Part shown: positions 1 through 8,264 of the stretch, in pieces
How positions within the stretch are numbered: position 1 is the stretch's first letter
How the letters are laid out: each line of letters opens with the position of its first letter
DNA from: JAZDMK01 sp043800975
Lineage (GTDB): Bacteria > Bacteroidota > Bacteroidia > Bacteroidales > JAHJDW01
Assembly: GCA_043800975.1 (NCBI GenBank)
Contig: JAZDMK010000337.1
Location: forward strand, 1-33,608
DNA: 33,608 nt
Direction: 5' to 3'
The notes under the pieces: generated by a model
What the model was told of the DNA's origin: nothing
What the model saw: the letters and a program-made list of their open reading frames with translations, nothing else
Database searches by the model: none
Translations under genes and position numbers: made by a program

Positions 1-1809
1 TTCGCCTTCAATACCTTTTGAAATCAGGTAATCAACAACAGACTGTGCACGACGTAATGAGAGTGTATCATTTGTCATTGGAATCGGACGGGAGTCAGTA
101 TGAGAACCCAATTCAATTACAATATTTGGGTTATCAATCAGTGTCTGATAAAGACCGTTCAAAGAATCCTGATACTGTGTTTGCAAAGTCCAATCACCAA
201 TTTTATAAAGGATATCAGGCAATACAATTGGAATTTTAGGAATAGGTTTCAACTGAAAGTCATGAACCAAATCTCTGCTCTGTTCAAATCCAACGGTTGA
301 TTCTTTTCCTTTAGCAGAGTAATAGCCTTCTTTAGAAGCTAACAAATCATACGAAGTATTAGGAAGGATTTGTTTGTTGCTGAAGAAATATCCACCTGTT
401 ACATCGGTTGTATCATAAATGATCGTTCCATCTGAACCAACACATTTAATAATAGCTCCTGTAATAATTTGTTTGGTACTATCATCGGTAACAACACCTT
501 TCAAGGTAAAGAAAATTGGTGGAGTAGAGAAATACCAGATATCATCCGATCCTTTACCACCTTTACGGTTAGATGTGAAATAGCCTTCTTCGATAGATGC
601 ACCTTTAAATGTAATTCCGAAATCGTCTCCGGGAGAATTCATGGGGAACTTCATATTTTCCGGAGCTCCGAAAGAACCATCTGCTTTAGGTTCTGATTTG
701 AAAATATCCATACCACCCATACCAAGATGATAATTGGACGAGAAGAAAAGCATTCCGTTATCATGAATGTACGGGAACATTTCATCACCTGCGGTATTGA
801 TAACAGGTCCTAGATTTTCAGGCTTTCCCCAGGGTTTATTTTTCTTGGTGCGTTTCACACACCAGACATCTTTACCGCCTTGTCCACCGGGCATATCAGA
901 TGCAAAATAAAGTGTCAGTTCATTGGATGAAATGGAGGGGTGTCCAAAAGTAAGAGCAGAAGAAGAAGTATCGTTATTTAACGTAATTAATTCAGGGAAG
1001 TCCCAGTTGGGTCCTTTTTTCTGCGCGAAATAAATCTGGCAACCCATTTTCTTTTTCTTCTCAACGCCACAACGTGTAAAGAAAAGACCGGAACCTTTAT
1101 CATTCATGCTGGCTGCACCTTCATTAAATTTCGAACTGATCGGTTCAGGAAGAATTACGGGTGTGCTCCATTTGCCTTTCTTATCCTGTGTTACGAGAAA
1201 AAGATCGGTAAACTGCTGACCGGTACCTTCATCCAAATCTCCACCCATGGCGCCTTCACGTGCAGACGTAAAAATGAGGGATTTGTATTTTTTATCAGCA
1301 TATGTAGGCGAGAAGTCCATTTCTTTTGAATTGAACTGCTTCATATTTTCAACAACATACCGCGTTGGGTTATCTTTCCACTTTTGAGCCAGTTCGCAGG
1401 ACTTAGCGCCATTTTCACCCCGGGGATCGGATGGAACGGAGGTTTTGTATACATTGTACTGAATAATAGCTTCAGGATATTTTTCATTTACCTTGAGAGC
1501 ATTTGCATAATAAAGCACAGCAAGGGGGTCATCATGCTTTTGACCAATTGCCTTCTTATACCATATTTCCTGCTGTTTGGGATCGTTCATGTAACGATAA
1601 CATTCGGCTATACGGTACGTAAGCCTTGCTTTTTCGGGTTTGTTTTTCTTGATCTTGGTAATTGCAACTTTGTAACGATCAATTGCCAAAGCAAACTGTT
1701 GTAATTCGAAAGCCTCATCAGCTTCAGCAGACCAGTTTCTTTGAGCACTTGCATTCAGGGCAAATACCAGTGAAAAAAACACAACGGCAACAATTCTAGA
1801 TAGTTTCAT
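1..1809 (-). CDS. PorE-like TPR / PD40 beta-propeller / CRD / OmpA protein, 3' end beyond window
   Basis: Reading from ATG at 1809, 603 codons are open to the window edge without a stop, so the C-terminus is missing. A signal peptide ends near NASAQ (about residue 22) with no lipobox Cys. TPR-like helices follow (about 25-140), then PD40/WD40-like blades (about 165-420, with phrases such as SSNELTLYFASDMPGG and NGMLFFSSNYHLGMGGMDIF). Next comes a carboxypeptidase-regulatory-like beta-sandwich (about 430-505, LKGVVTDDSTKQIITGAII), and last the start of an OmpA peptidoglycan-binding domain (about 525 on, IVIELGSHTDSRPIPMTND). This domain order is that of PorE of Porphyromonas gingivalis, a T9SS component that tethers to peptidoglycan; P. 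gingivalis PorE is usually described as a lipoprotein, which this is not. Many Bacteroidota paralogues share the architecture, so the T9SS role is inferred. It lies 108 bp downstream of tatA on the same strand. Domain calls are confident; PorE identity is moderate. Confidence 0.85.
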   Translation of the reverse strand, partial: MKLSRIVAVVFFSLVFALNASAQRNWSAEADEAFELQQFALAIDRYKVAITKIKKNKPEKARLTYRIAECYRYMNDPKQQEIWYKKAIGQKHDDPLAVLYYANALKVNEKYPEAIIQYNVYKTSVPSDPRGENGAKSCELAQKWKDNPTRYVVENMKQFNSKEMDFSPTYADKKYKSLIFTSAREGAMGGDLDEGTGQQFTDLFLVTQDKKGKWSTPVILPEPISSKFNEGAASMNDKGSGLFFTRCGVEKKKKMGCQIYFAQKKGPNWDFPELITLNNDTSSSALTFGHPSISSNELTLYFASDMPGGQGGKDVWCVKRTKKNKPWGKPENLGPVINTAGDEMFPYIHDNGMLFFSSNYHLGMGGMDIFKSEPKADGSFGAPENMKFPMNSPGDDFGITFKGASIEEGYFTSNRKGGKGSDDIWYFSTPPIFFTLKGVVTDDSTKQIITGAIIKCVGSDGTIIYDTTDVTGGYFFSNKQILPNTSYDLLASKEGYYSAKGKESTVGFEQSRDLVHDFQLKPIPKIPIVLPDILYKIGDWTLQTQYQDSLNGLYQTLIDNPNIVIELGSHTDSRPIPMTNDTLSLRRAQSVVDYLISKGIEGE

Positions 1810-1917
1810 AGGTGTACTTTATTTCGCGCCCGCTAAAATAAACAATTCTTTAATAAAAAAATAAATTTTTTTGTATAAGATTTCAATAAACAACTGTTAA
1901 TTGGCTCATTTTAAAGA

Positions 1918-2166
1918 TTAAAATGAATCAGAATTATTTTTTTCGTCCTTTAAAACGGGAGAATCTTCTTTTTCGTTCACTTTCTCTGCTTCTTTATTGA
2001 TTTCGTTTTTAATTTCATCAGCCTTCGAGTTAAATTCACGCATTCCTTTAGCGATACCTTTTGCAATTTGCGGAATTTTTTTGGGGCCAAAAAAAATCAC
2101 CACTACCAGCAATACAAGAATCAGCTCAGAAGTACCAATATTCAAAAACAAAAGTGTATTCAACAT
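1918..2166 (-). CDS. tatA: TatA/TatE twin-arginine translocase subunit
   Basis: An 82-residue protein with a short N-terminus, one membrane helix (SELILVLLVVVIFFG), the family hinge FGPKKIPQIAKGI, an amphipathic helix (GKGMREFNSKADEIKNEI) and a charged tail. This is the canonical TatA/E layout; TatA forms the pore for folded twin-arginine substrates. An in-frame ATG at 2232 would add 22 residues, but it sits in the loop of the secDF terminator. A TAnnTTTG promoter box (2185-2192) lies between that ATG and 2166, so the start at 2166 is preferred. The resulting MLNTLLFLNIGTSE matches usual TatA N-termini. tatC is not in the window. An AT-rich inverted repeat (CATTTTAA/TTAAAATG, 1907-1925) overlaps the stop codon but lacks a clear U tract. 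Confidence 0.9.
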   Translation of the reverse strand: MLNTLLFLNIGTSELILVLLVVVIFFGPKKIPQIAKGIAKGMREFNSKADEIKNEINKEAEKVNEKEDSPVLKDEKNNSDSF

Positions 2167-2184
2167 AATTTGATAATCATTTTT

Positions 2185-2192
2185 CAAATGTA
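2185..2192 (-). promoter_or_regulatory. Bacteroidota -7 box for tatA (TACATTTG)
   Basis: On the minus strand the sequence reads TACATTTG, an exact match to the Bacteroidota sigma-ABfr -7 consensus TAnnTTTG. It lies 18 nt before the chosen tatA start. No convincing -33 TTTG was seen at 18-19 nt. It lies downstream of the secDF terminator, implying that tatA has its own promoter. Confidence 0.5.
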
Positions 2193-2213
2193 GTAAATTC
2201 AGAAATGATCTAT

Positions 2214-2247
2214 AAAAAAAAAGGCTGTCCATTCGGGCAGCCTTTTC
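2214..2247 (-). terminator. Rho-independent terminator of secDF
   Basis: AAGGCTGTCC (2221-2230) pairs with GGGCAGCCTT (2235-2244) across a 4-nt loop, with one G-U pair. On the minus strand the stem is followed by a run of U (the A run at 2214-2222). It starts about 17 nt after the secDF stop, so it should end the secDF transcript before tatA. Confidence 0.8.
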
Positions 2248-2263
2248 ATAATTATCATTAAAA

Positions 2264-5200
2264 TTATTTTTTTACTTTTTTACTTTCTTTAGCAAGCTTG
2301 CGTTTATCAAGCCATTTGATTGTATCATACGCAATCGGAGTAGCATTAAACACCGAAGAATATGTTCCAATAACAACACCAATAAGGAGAGCAAATGAGA
2401 ATCCGCGGATCACTTCACCACCGAAGATAAACATAGCCAGCAATACCATAAAGGTAATACCGGATGTATTCAGTGTACGGCCCAGCGTGCTGTTGATAGC
2501 ATCGTTCATATTGGAATGCATATCACGTTTGGGATACAGTTTAAGGTATTCCCTGATTCTGTCGAAGATAATAACGGAGTCCATGATAGAGTATCCAAGG
2601 ATTGTCAGAATTGCAGCGATAAAGTGCTGATCTATATCCAAACTGAATGGAAGTATCCCATTAAATATTGAGAAAAGTGAGATCACAATAAATGTATCAT
2701 GGAAGAGTGAAACCACGGCCCCCAATCCCCATTGCCACTTTTTAAATCGAATAGCAACGTAGACAAAAATAATTAACATAGAGAGCAATACTGCCATGAA
2801 TGCTTTTTGCAGCAAACTGTATGCAATAGTAGGTTCAACTTTCTGTGAACTTAATTTACCCAAAACCTTATCTGCACTATGCGTTGAAAAATCACCATAG
2901 GAGATCGGAGTTTTGTAAAATTTCTTGACCCCTTCAAATAATTTTACTTCAACAGAAGAATCAGCTTTTGTTGTTCTTTCATCAATAAGATAAGAGGTGG
3001 TTATTTTAACCTGGTTCGAGGGACCAAAAATTTTCACTTCGGGTTCCTTGCCTCCAAATGGCGCTTTTAATGCCAAACGCAGATCATCTGTTTTAATATT
3101 CTGATCAAAACGAACAACATAAGAACGGCCTCCTAAAAAGTCGATACCACGACTCAGACCTTTTACACCTAGAGAAATACCGCCAGCGATCATCAGTATC
3201 AGTGAGAAAATATAAAATTTCTTTCGTAAGCCGATAAAATCGATTTTAGTATTTGTCAAAAAGTTTTTGGAGAAGTTATGCCATACATTAATTGTAATGT
3301 TGCGATCCAACATCCAAATAAATAACAATCTTGTAATGAAGATTGCACAGAACATAGAACTAACAACACCAATAATCAGAGTTGTTGCAAACCCCTGAAC
3401 CGGACCGGAACCAAAATTATACAACACAATACCGATAAGGAGAGTTATAATGTTTGAGTCGATGATTGAAGAGTAAGCATGTTTGTATCCATCATCAATG
3501 GCAAGCCGCATTCCTTTCCCCGCTCGAATTTCCTCTCGTATACGTTCATAGATAATAACGTTTTTATCGACGTCCATACCCAGCGTAAGTACGATACCAG
3601 CAATACCAGGCAGTGTAAGTACTGCACCGAGTGAAGCAAGAATACCGAATACAAAAAACATGTTAACAAACAAAGCAACGTTTGCAACAAGACCTGCTCT
3701 GTTATAATAAAGGAACATGTAAAGCATCGTCAGTAAAAACGCTGCAATAAATGACCACATACCTGCATTAATTGCTTCCTGACCCAGTGTGGGACCAACA
3801 ATAGCTTCTTCAACAATACGGGCCGGTGCAGGCAGTTTACCTGTTTTCAAAACGTTTGCTAAATCTTTTCCTTCTTCAATAGTGAATGTTCCTGTAATCG
3901 ACGAGCGTCCGTTAGGAATTTCATCATTTACCCTTGGATACGAATACACATAATTATCAAGTACAATAGCAATGCATTTACCAATGTTGTCACCCGTAAG
4001 TTTTTTCCAGCGGGTTGCACCTTCGGAATTCATTGTCATGCTAACTTCCACAGAATTATTCTGTCCGTAATCCTGACGAGCATCAACAACAACATCACCT
4101 TCCAGTGCAGCTTTGCCATCGCGTGAATCCACTTTTAAAGCAACCAGCTCGAGGAACTCACCATTCTTATCCATGGGCTTTACAGTCCACGCAAATCTTA
4201 ATGATTTGGGGAATAACTGCTGAACCTGCTTCATAGCGAGGTACCGGTTAACTTTGCCTGTATCTTTAATCGCTACATAACCACAAACAGGACCTTCGGA
4301 ATATTTGTAATTACCTTTTTCATCCTGCTGGAAAGCGGGTTGCAATATGGCAAACAAAGGGTTCTCCTTAGCATATTCTTCTTTTGTCTGGTCCTTGGCA
4401 TTTTTCTTTTTCTTAGCTGTATCAGTTTTGGCAGAAGCAGCTTTTAAAGAATCTTCTTTTTTCTTTTTAACAGTATCCAGCTTTGCAGTAGTAGTATCGG
4501 TTTTTACTTTTGCAGTAGTATCGGTTGCAGAAAGAAGTTTAATCAACTTGGTATTTGCTTGTTCCAGGAAAGGATAAACTTCAGCAAACTCGAATGTTTT
4601 CTGAAACTCCAGTTTCGCGGTTCCCTGTAATATTTTTCTGACACGTTCAGGATCCTTAACACCCGGCAATTCAACCATGATGCGATTTGAGGAAGCCAGC
4701 TTCTGAATGTTCGGCTGGGTCACACCAAATTTATCAATACGGGTACGCAGTATATTAAATGTGCGATCGAATGCTGCATCGGTTTCTTCACGGATAATTT
4801 TCAAAACCTGATCATCCGGCGTATTAAAATTAATTTTTTCCTTCAGGTCAACCGTGCTGAATATAGCAGCCAGCCTTGCCTTGGGGTCAATTTCCTTGAA
4901 TGCTTTACCGAAAAGAGTAACAAAATCCTCCGAACTTGTTTTGTGCATTTCATTAGCACGGCGGATTGCTTTGTTGAAAGTACTGTCCGTACTGTTGTTG
5001 CTCATGGCACGGATAATATCCACAACAGAAACTTCCAGCGTAACGTTCATACCGCCTTTTAAGTCGAGACCAAGATTGAGTTCTCTTTCTTTACATTCTT
5101 TATAGGTATACTTTCTGATTAAGATGTTGTATACCGGAGTTGTTGACATGGAATCAAGAAATTCCCGTTCACGCACACCCGAAAGAGAATCAAAATAGAA

Positions 5201-5380
5201 TCTTTCTTTCTGGGCATCTCCTTTAGCCATTTTTTTGGCTTGCGCCATCACTTCAGGACTATTGGCATATTCTAAAGCCCTACGTTCAACATTATTTGTA
5301 ACCAGTGTAAATGATAACTGATAAACACAAATTAATGCCATCAAAATTGCAAACAGCCTGATCGCTCCTTTATTCTGCAT
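2264..5380 (-). CDS. secDF: SecD-SecF fusion, protein translocase subunit SecDF
   Basis: 1038 residues; it uses proton motive force to pull preproteins out of SecYEG on the periplasmic side. The SecD half has an N-terminal membrane helix (about 7-29), the D1 signature LNLGLDLKGGMNVTLEV (about 101-117), a large periplasmic domain, and a six-helix bundle containing LGMDVDKNVIIYERIREE (about 597-614). The SecF half starts near residue 715 and carries LGYSIMDSVIIFDRIREY (about 925-942). The Asp residues in these two motifs correspond to those needed for proton-coupled function in SecDF. Fusion of SecD and SecF is usual in Bacteroidota. An unusual Lys/Thr/Asp-rich low-complexity segment occupies about residues 280-345 within the periplasmic domain. 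The gene is monocistronic by context: its own promoter (5425-5458) and terminator (2214-2247). Confidence 0.97.
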   Translation of the reverse strand: MQNKGAIRLFAILMALICVYQLSFTLVTNNVERRALEYANSPEVMAQAKKMAKGDAQKERFYFDSLSGVREREFLDSMSTTPVYNILIRKYTYKECKERELNLGLDLKGGMNVTLEVSVVDIIRAMSNNSTDSTFNKAIRRANEMHKTSSEDFVTLFGKAFKEIDPKARLAAIFSTVDLKEKINFNTPDDQVLKIIREETDAAFDRTFNILRTRIDKFGVTQPNIQKLASSNRIMVELPGVKDPERVRKILQGTAKLEFQKTFEFAEVYPFLEQANTKLIKLLSATDTTAKVKTDTTTAKLDTVKKKKEDSLKAASAKTDTAKKKKNAKDQTKEEYAKENPLFAILQPAFQQDEKGNYKYSEGPVCGYVAIKDTGKVNRYLAMKQVQQLFPKSLRFAWTVKPMDKNGEFLELVALKVDSRDGKAALEGDVVVDARQDYGQNNSVEVSMTMNSEGATRWKKLTGDNIGKCIAIVLDNYVYSYPRVNDEIPNGRSSITGTFTIEEGKDLANVLKTGKLPAPARIVEEAIVGPTLGQEAINAGMWSFIAAFLLTMLYMFLYYNRAGLVANVALFVNMFFVFGILASLGAVLTLPGIAGIVLTLGMDVDKNVIIYERIREEIRAGKGMRLAIDDGYKHAYSSIIDSNIITLLIGIVLYNFGSGPVQGFATTLIIGVVSSMFCAIFITRLLFIWMLDRNITINVWHNFSKNFLTNTKIDFIGLRKKFYIFSLILMIAGGISLGVKGLSRGIDFLGGRSYVVRFDQNIKTDDLRLALKAPFGGKEPEVKIFGPSNQVKITTSYLIDERTTKADSSVEVKLFEGVKKFYKTPISYGDFSTHSADKVLGKLSSQKVEPTIAYSLLQKAFMAVLLSMLIIFVYVAIRFKKWQWGLGAVVSLFHDTFIVISLFSIFNGILPFSLDIDQHFIAAILTILGYSIMDSVIIFDRIREYLKLYPKRDMHSNMNDAINSTLGRTLNTSGITFMVLLAMFIFGGEVIRGFSFALLIGVVIGTYSSVFNATPIAYDTIKWLDKRKLAKESKKVKK

Positions 5381-5424
5381 AACAATACGTTGTTAAATAA
5401 AAACTTACTTTTTAAATGAACCCG

Positions 5425-5458
5425 CAAATATAGAACAACATTTTTAATTAACACCAAA
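5425..5458 (-). promoter_or_regulatory. Probable secDF promoter (TATATTTG)
   Basis: On the minus strand TATATTTG (5432-5425) matches TAnnTTTG exactly. A TTTG at 5458-5455 lies 22 nt upstream, slightly longer than the usual 18-19 nt spacing. The box is 44 nt before the secDF ATG. It shares the 161-bp divergent spacer with the promoter of the plus-strand FG-GAP gene. Confidence 0.5.
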
Positions 5459-5528
5459 TTCATTCACCTTTTGTAGAAAAAAAACCGGAACTCTTGCAGC
5501 ATGTGTAGTTTACCTGAATAAAAAAAAC

Positions 5529-5536
5529 TACTTTTG
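5529..5536 (+). promoter_or_regulatory. -7 box of the FG-GAP gene (TACTTTTG)
   Basis: TACTTTTG matches TAnnTTTG and ends only 5 nt before the ATG at 5542. If used, the transcript would be leaderless or nearly so. No good -33 box was seen. Confidence 0.4.
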
Positions 5537-5541
5537 TATTT

Positions 5542-7788
5542 ATGAAAATGAAGTTCATATTAGTAATTCTCTCTTTTATTTCGGGAGGTACACTTGCCCA
5601 GACACCTGATTATGCGTTCACATTTCGTGACAGTATTCCTGTTATCAATCTGAACAGCGACACATTTTCAAATGCTTGGCAGGGCGGGATCAACTTCTGC
5701 CAGTATAATTCAATTGATATAAATCTTGACGGAATTCCCGATCTGGTTACGTTCGACAGAAGCGGAAACAGGCTTGGCACATTTATTAATAACGGACAGC
5801 CTCAGAATAATTATCATTATGATCCATCCTACATTTCTCTTTTCCCCAAAATGCATGACTGGATGCTCATCGAAGATTATAATGGCGATGGAAAGCAAGA
5901 TATTTTCACCTATTCATCTGGCGGCACTTCAATATTTAAAAACGTTTCCACACTTGCTGGCGGCCTGAAATTCACACTGGTTTGTTACGTTCTTAATTCA
6001 TGGATGGGCGGTCCGCAACCTATCAATCTTTATATAAATTCCGTTGATATACCAGCAATCACCGATATAGATCATGATGGAGATTTGGATATTCTTACTT
6101 TCGGTCCTTTGGGATCATATCTTCAGTATCACCGGAACCAATCGGTTGAATTGTATGGAAATCGTGATAGTCTTGATTTTATTCTGGAAGAAAACTGCTG
6201 GGGTGATTTTGCAGAAAGCGCTTCTTCAAACACATTAACTTTAGGTATCACTTGCCCCTTGTTTGTTTTCTCAGAAAATGAGAATGAAAAATCAAAACCT
6301 AAACATACCGGTTCTACCATGCTGGCGCTTGATTTAGACAATGACTTTGATAAAGATTTAATTATCGGAGATGTTTCCTATTCTAATCTCGTTGCTTTAT
6401 ATAATGGAGGTGACACTACATACGCGTTGGGCACATCGCAAGATACTTTGTTTCCAGTTTATAATACTTCTATTGACATTAGTTCATTTCCTGCTGTATT
6501 CTCACTCGATCTGAACAATGATGGAGTCCGCGACCTGGTTGCTGCTCCCAATGATCAACTGGTTTCTGAAAACCAGTGCCGATCCTGGTATTTTAAAAAC
6601 AATGGAAGTAACGAAGCTCCTGTATATAATTTACAAACCAAAAATTTCATGAAAGAAAGTCTGATCGATTTGGGAGAAGGAGCCTTTCCTGTTTTTTTTG
6701 ATTATAACAATGATTCCCTGATGGATATTGTTGTTTCAAACAATGGTTACTGGATGTATTCCTGGGATTCGATCGGAAATGTTTATTCAAAATACCGCAG
6801 CCAACTGGCTCTTTTTAAAAATACCGGAACCAAGACACAGCCCGCCTTTGCTTTGATTGATACGAATTATGCCAATATAGCATCACTGAATATCACGGCT
6901 GCATATCCTTCATTCGGTGATCTTGATAATGACGGTGCTTTCGAAATGATAGTTGGGAATAGTGATGGGAAACTCTATTTTTATGAAAATACGGCAGGTG
7001 CAGGAAATCCAGCAACTTTTACCCTTGCTCAATCTTCATGGATGAATATTGATGTTGGAAAATTCAGCACTCCGCAATTAATTGACATTGATCGGGACGG
7101 ATTGCTGGAACTTATATGCGGCGAACGCAGCGGAAAACTTTTCTATTTCGATAATACAGGAACCCTGTCCAGTCCTTTGTTCAGTTCTTCGCCCACAAAC
7201 AGCAGTTTCGGGAATGTAAATGTTACCGATTATTCCCTTTCAAATTACGGATATTCTGCACCTTGTTTTTTTGATGACAACGGCGATTTCCGCTTGTTTT
7301 CGGGCAGCTACGCAGGAAGGGTTTATTATTATAAAAATATTGACGGGAACCTGAACGGAAGTTTTACCAAAGTTGATACTTCATTTGGAGGAATCTCCGA
7401 AGGGATGCGCTCGGCGGTTTCACTTTATAACATTAATAATGATTCTTACATGGATATGGTCATTGGAAATTACGCAGGTGGAATTTCCTTTTATAAAGGA
7501 ATACTTCCTGAAGTGGGAATTGATGATCAACAAAGCAATTCGAATGATTTATTGTTTCAAGTTTATCCTAATCCTGCCAACAACAGGGTTACTATTTCGT
7601 TGAACGATCAGAAAAGCAAAGGAGCGTTGGTACAAATTTTCAATATTTCCGGAATGCTTGTCTATTCAGCATTTTCAGATGAACAATCTTTTTCACTATC
7701 CATCGAAAATTTTGAATCCGGATTGTATTTAGTAAATGTAATTTGTTCGAACAGCTATGGAACACGCAGACTTTCGATCACGCATTAA
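5542..7788 (+). CDS. FG-GAP/VCBS repeat secreted protein with T9SS type A sorting domain
   Basis: 748 residues. The signal peptide is MKMKFILVILSFISGGTLAQ (a second Met at residue 3 is an alternative start). The body is a repeat protein of the integrin-like FG-GAP/VCBS type, with about nine D-x-[DN]-x-D-G-type calcium-binding loops: DINLDGIPD, DYNGDGKQD, DIDHDGDLD, DLDNDFDKD, DLNNDGVRD, DYNNDSLMD, DLDNDGAFE, DIDRDGLLE and NINNDSYMD. The last ~80 residues (from about 670: VYPNPANNRVTISL ... SGLYLVNV) are a T9SS type A C-terminal sorting domain, so the protein is expected on the cell surface or released. No catalytic domain was recognised; adhesion or polymer binding is a guess. Its stop codon directly abuts the stop of the convergent gene at 7789. 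Confidence 0.9.
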   Translation: MKMKFILVILSFISGGTLAQTPDYAFTFRDSIPVINLNSDTFSNAWQGGINFCQYNSIDINLDGIPDLVTFDRSGNRLGTFINNGQPQNNYHYDPSYISLFPKMHDWMLIEDYNGDGKQDIFTYSSGGTSIFKNVSTLAGGLKFTLVCYVLNSWMGGPQPINLYINSVDIPAITDIDHDGDLDILTFGPLGSYLQYHRNQSVELYGNRDSLDFILEENCWGDFAESASSNTLTLGITCPLFVFSENENEKSKPKHTGSTMLALDLDNDFDKDLIIGDVSYSNLVALYNGGDTTYALGTSQDTLFPVYNTSIDISSFPAVFSLDLNNDGVRDLVAAPNDQLVSENQCRSWYFKNNGSNEAPVYNLQTKNFMKESLIDLGEGAFPVFFDYNNDSLMDIVVSNNGYWMYSWDSIGNVYSKYRSQLALFKNTGTKTQPAFALIDTNYANIASLNITAAYPSFGDLDNDGAFEMIVGNSDGKLYFYENTAGAGNPATFTLAQSSWMNIDVGKFSTPQLIDIDRDGLLELICGERSGKLFYFDNTGTLSSPLFSSSPTNSSFGNVNVTDYSLSNYGYSAPCFFDDNGDFRLFSGSYAGRVYYYKNIDGNLNGSFTKVDTSFGGISEGMRSAVSLYNINNDSYMDMVIGNYAGGISFYKGILPEVGIDDQQSNSNDLLFQVYPNPANNRVTISLNDQKSKGALVQIFNISGMLVYSAFSDEQSFSLSIENFESGLYLVNVICSNSYGTRRLSITH

Positions 7789-8250
7789 TTAATAACGAAG
7801 CGTTAATCCTGCCGTTTTATAATCAATAGTTGCTTCATATTTTCTCAGAATATCGCCACCGATAATCCCATCCACCTGCCTGATTCCAATCATTTCAAAG
7901 GCACGGTTTACATGAGACAGATCAAGAAAAACAGTTTTTAATTTTAAAATTTCAAGTTTACCCAACTTCAGAGAATCTACAACTGCAATATGGCTTTCCA
8001 TAGAATCGGCACCGATTCCCATTGTAACTTCGGGATTAACAGTTAGCGAATCTTCATTCATTAATTCTTCACCACGAACTTTATCAAAAACAGTTTTTGA
8101 AGCACCGGTATCAACGAGCATATTTACAGAATGTCCATTCATCTTTGCTTTGATAAAAATGTGGTATCCGATTTTCTCAATTTTACGAATGCGTAATGGT
8201 ATAATTATTTTGCGTTTTCTTTTCATCTTCAATTTCAGTTTTTCATGCAT
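7789..8250 (-). CDS. Retropepsin-like aspartic protease
   Basis: 153 residues. The key motif is MLVDTGASKTVFD with catalytic Asp47 in D-T-G-A, followed by the ILG-like segment IIGGDILRKYEATIDY near the C-terminus. This is the single-domain retropepsin/clan AA fold (Asp_protease_2-like), which works as a homodimer. The N-terminus is very basic (MHEKLKLKMKRKRK) with no signal peptide or clear membrane helix, so the product is probably cytoplasmic. A second Met at residue 9 could be the start. It begins 14 nt after the PBP1C stop on the same strand, so it is the third gene of the A2M-PBP1C operon. Substrate unknown. Confidence 0.8.
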   Translation of the reverse strand: MHEKLKLKMKRKRKIIIPLRIRKIEKIGYHIFIKAKMNGHSVNMLVDTGASKTVFDKVRGEELMNEDSLTVNPEVTMGIGADSMESHIAVVDSLKLGKLEILKLKTVFLDLSHVNRAFEMIGIRQVDGIIGGDILRKYEATIDYKTAGLTLRY

Positions 8251-8264
8251 TAAAATTATGCGTT

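Noticed and set aside
1907..1925. Hairpin CATTTTAA/TTAAAATG as a tatA terminator
   Set aside because: The stem is almost wholly A-T, overlaps the stop codon and lacks a U tract.
2167..2232. N-terminal extension of TatA from ATG 2232
   Set aside because: It lies in the secDF terminator and upstream of a promoter box, and does not resemble TatA N-termini.
4347..4577. Plus-strand hydrophobic 76-codon frame
   Set aside because: Antisense shadow of the Lys-rich insert in SecDF (AAA codons read as TTT).
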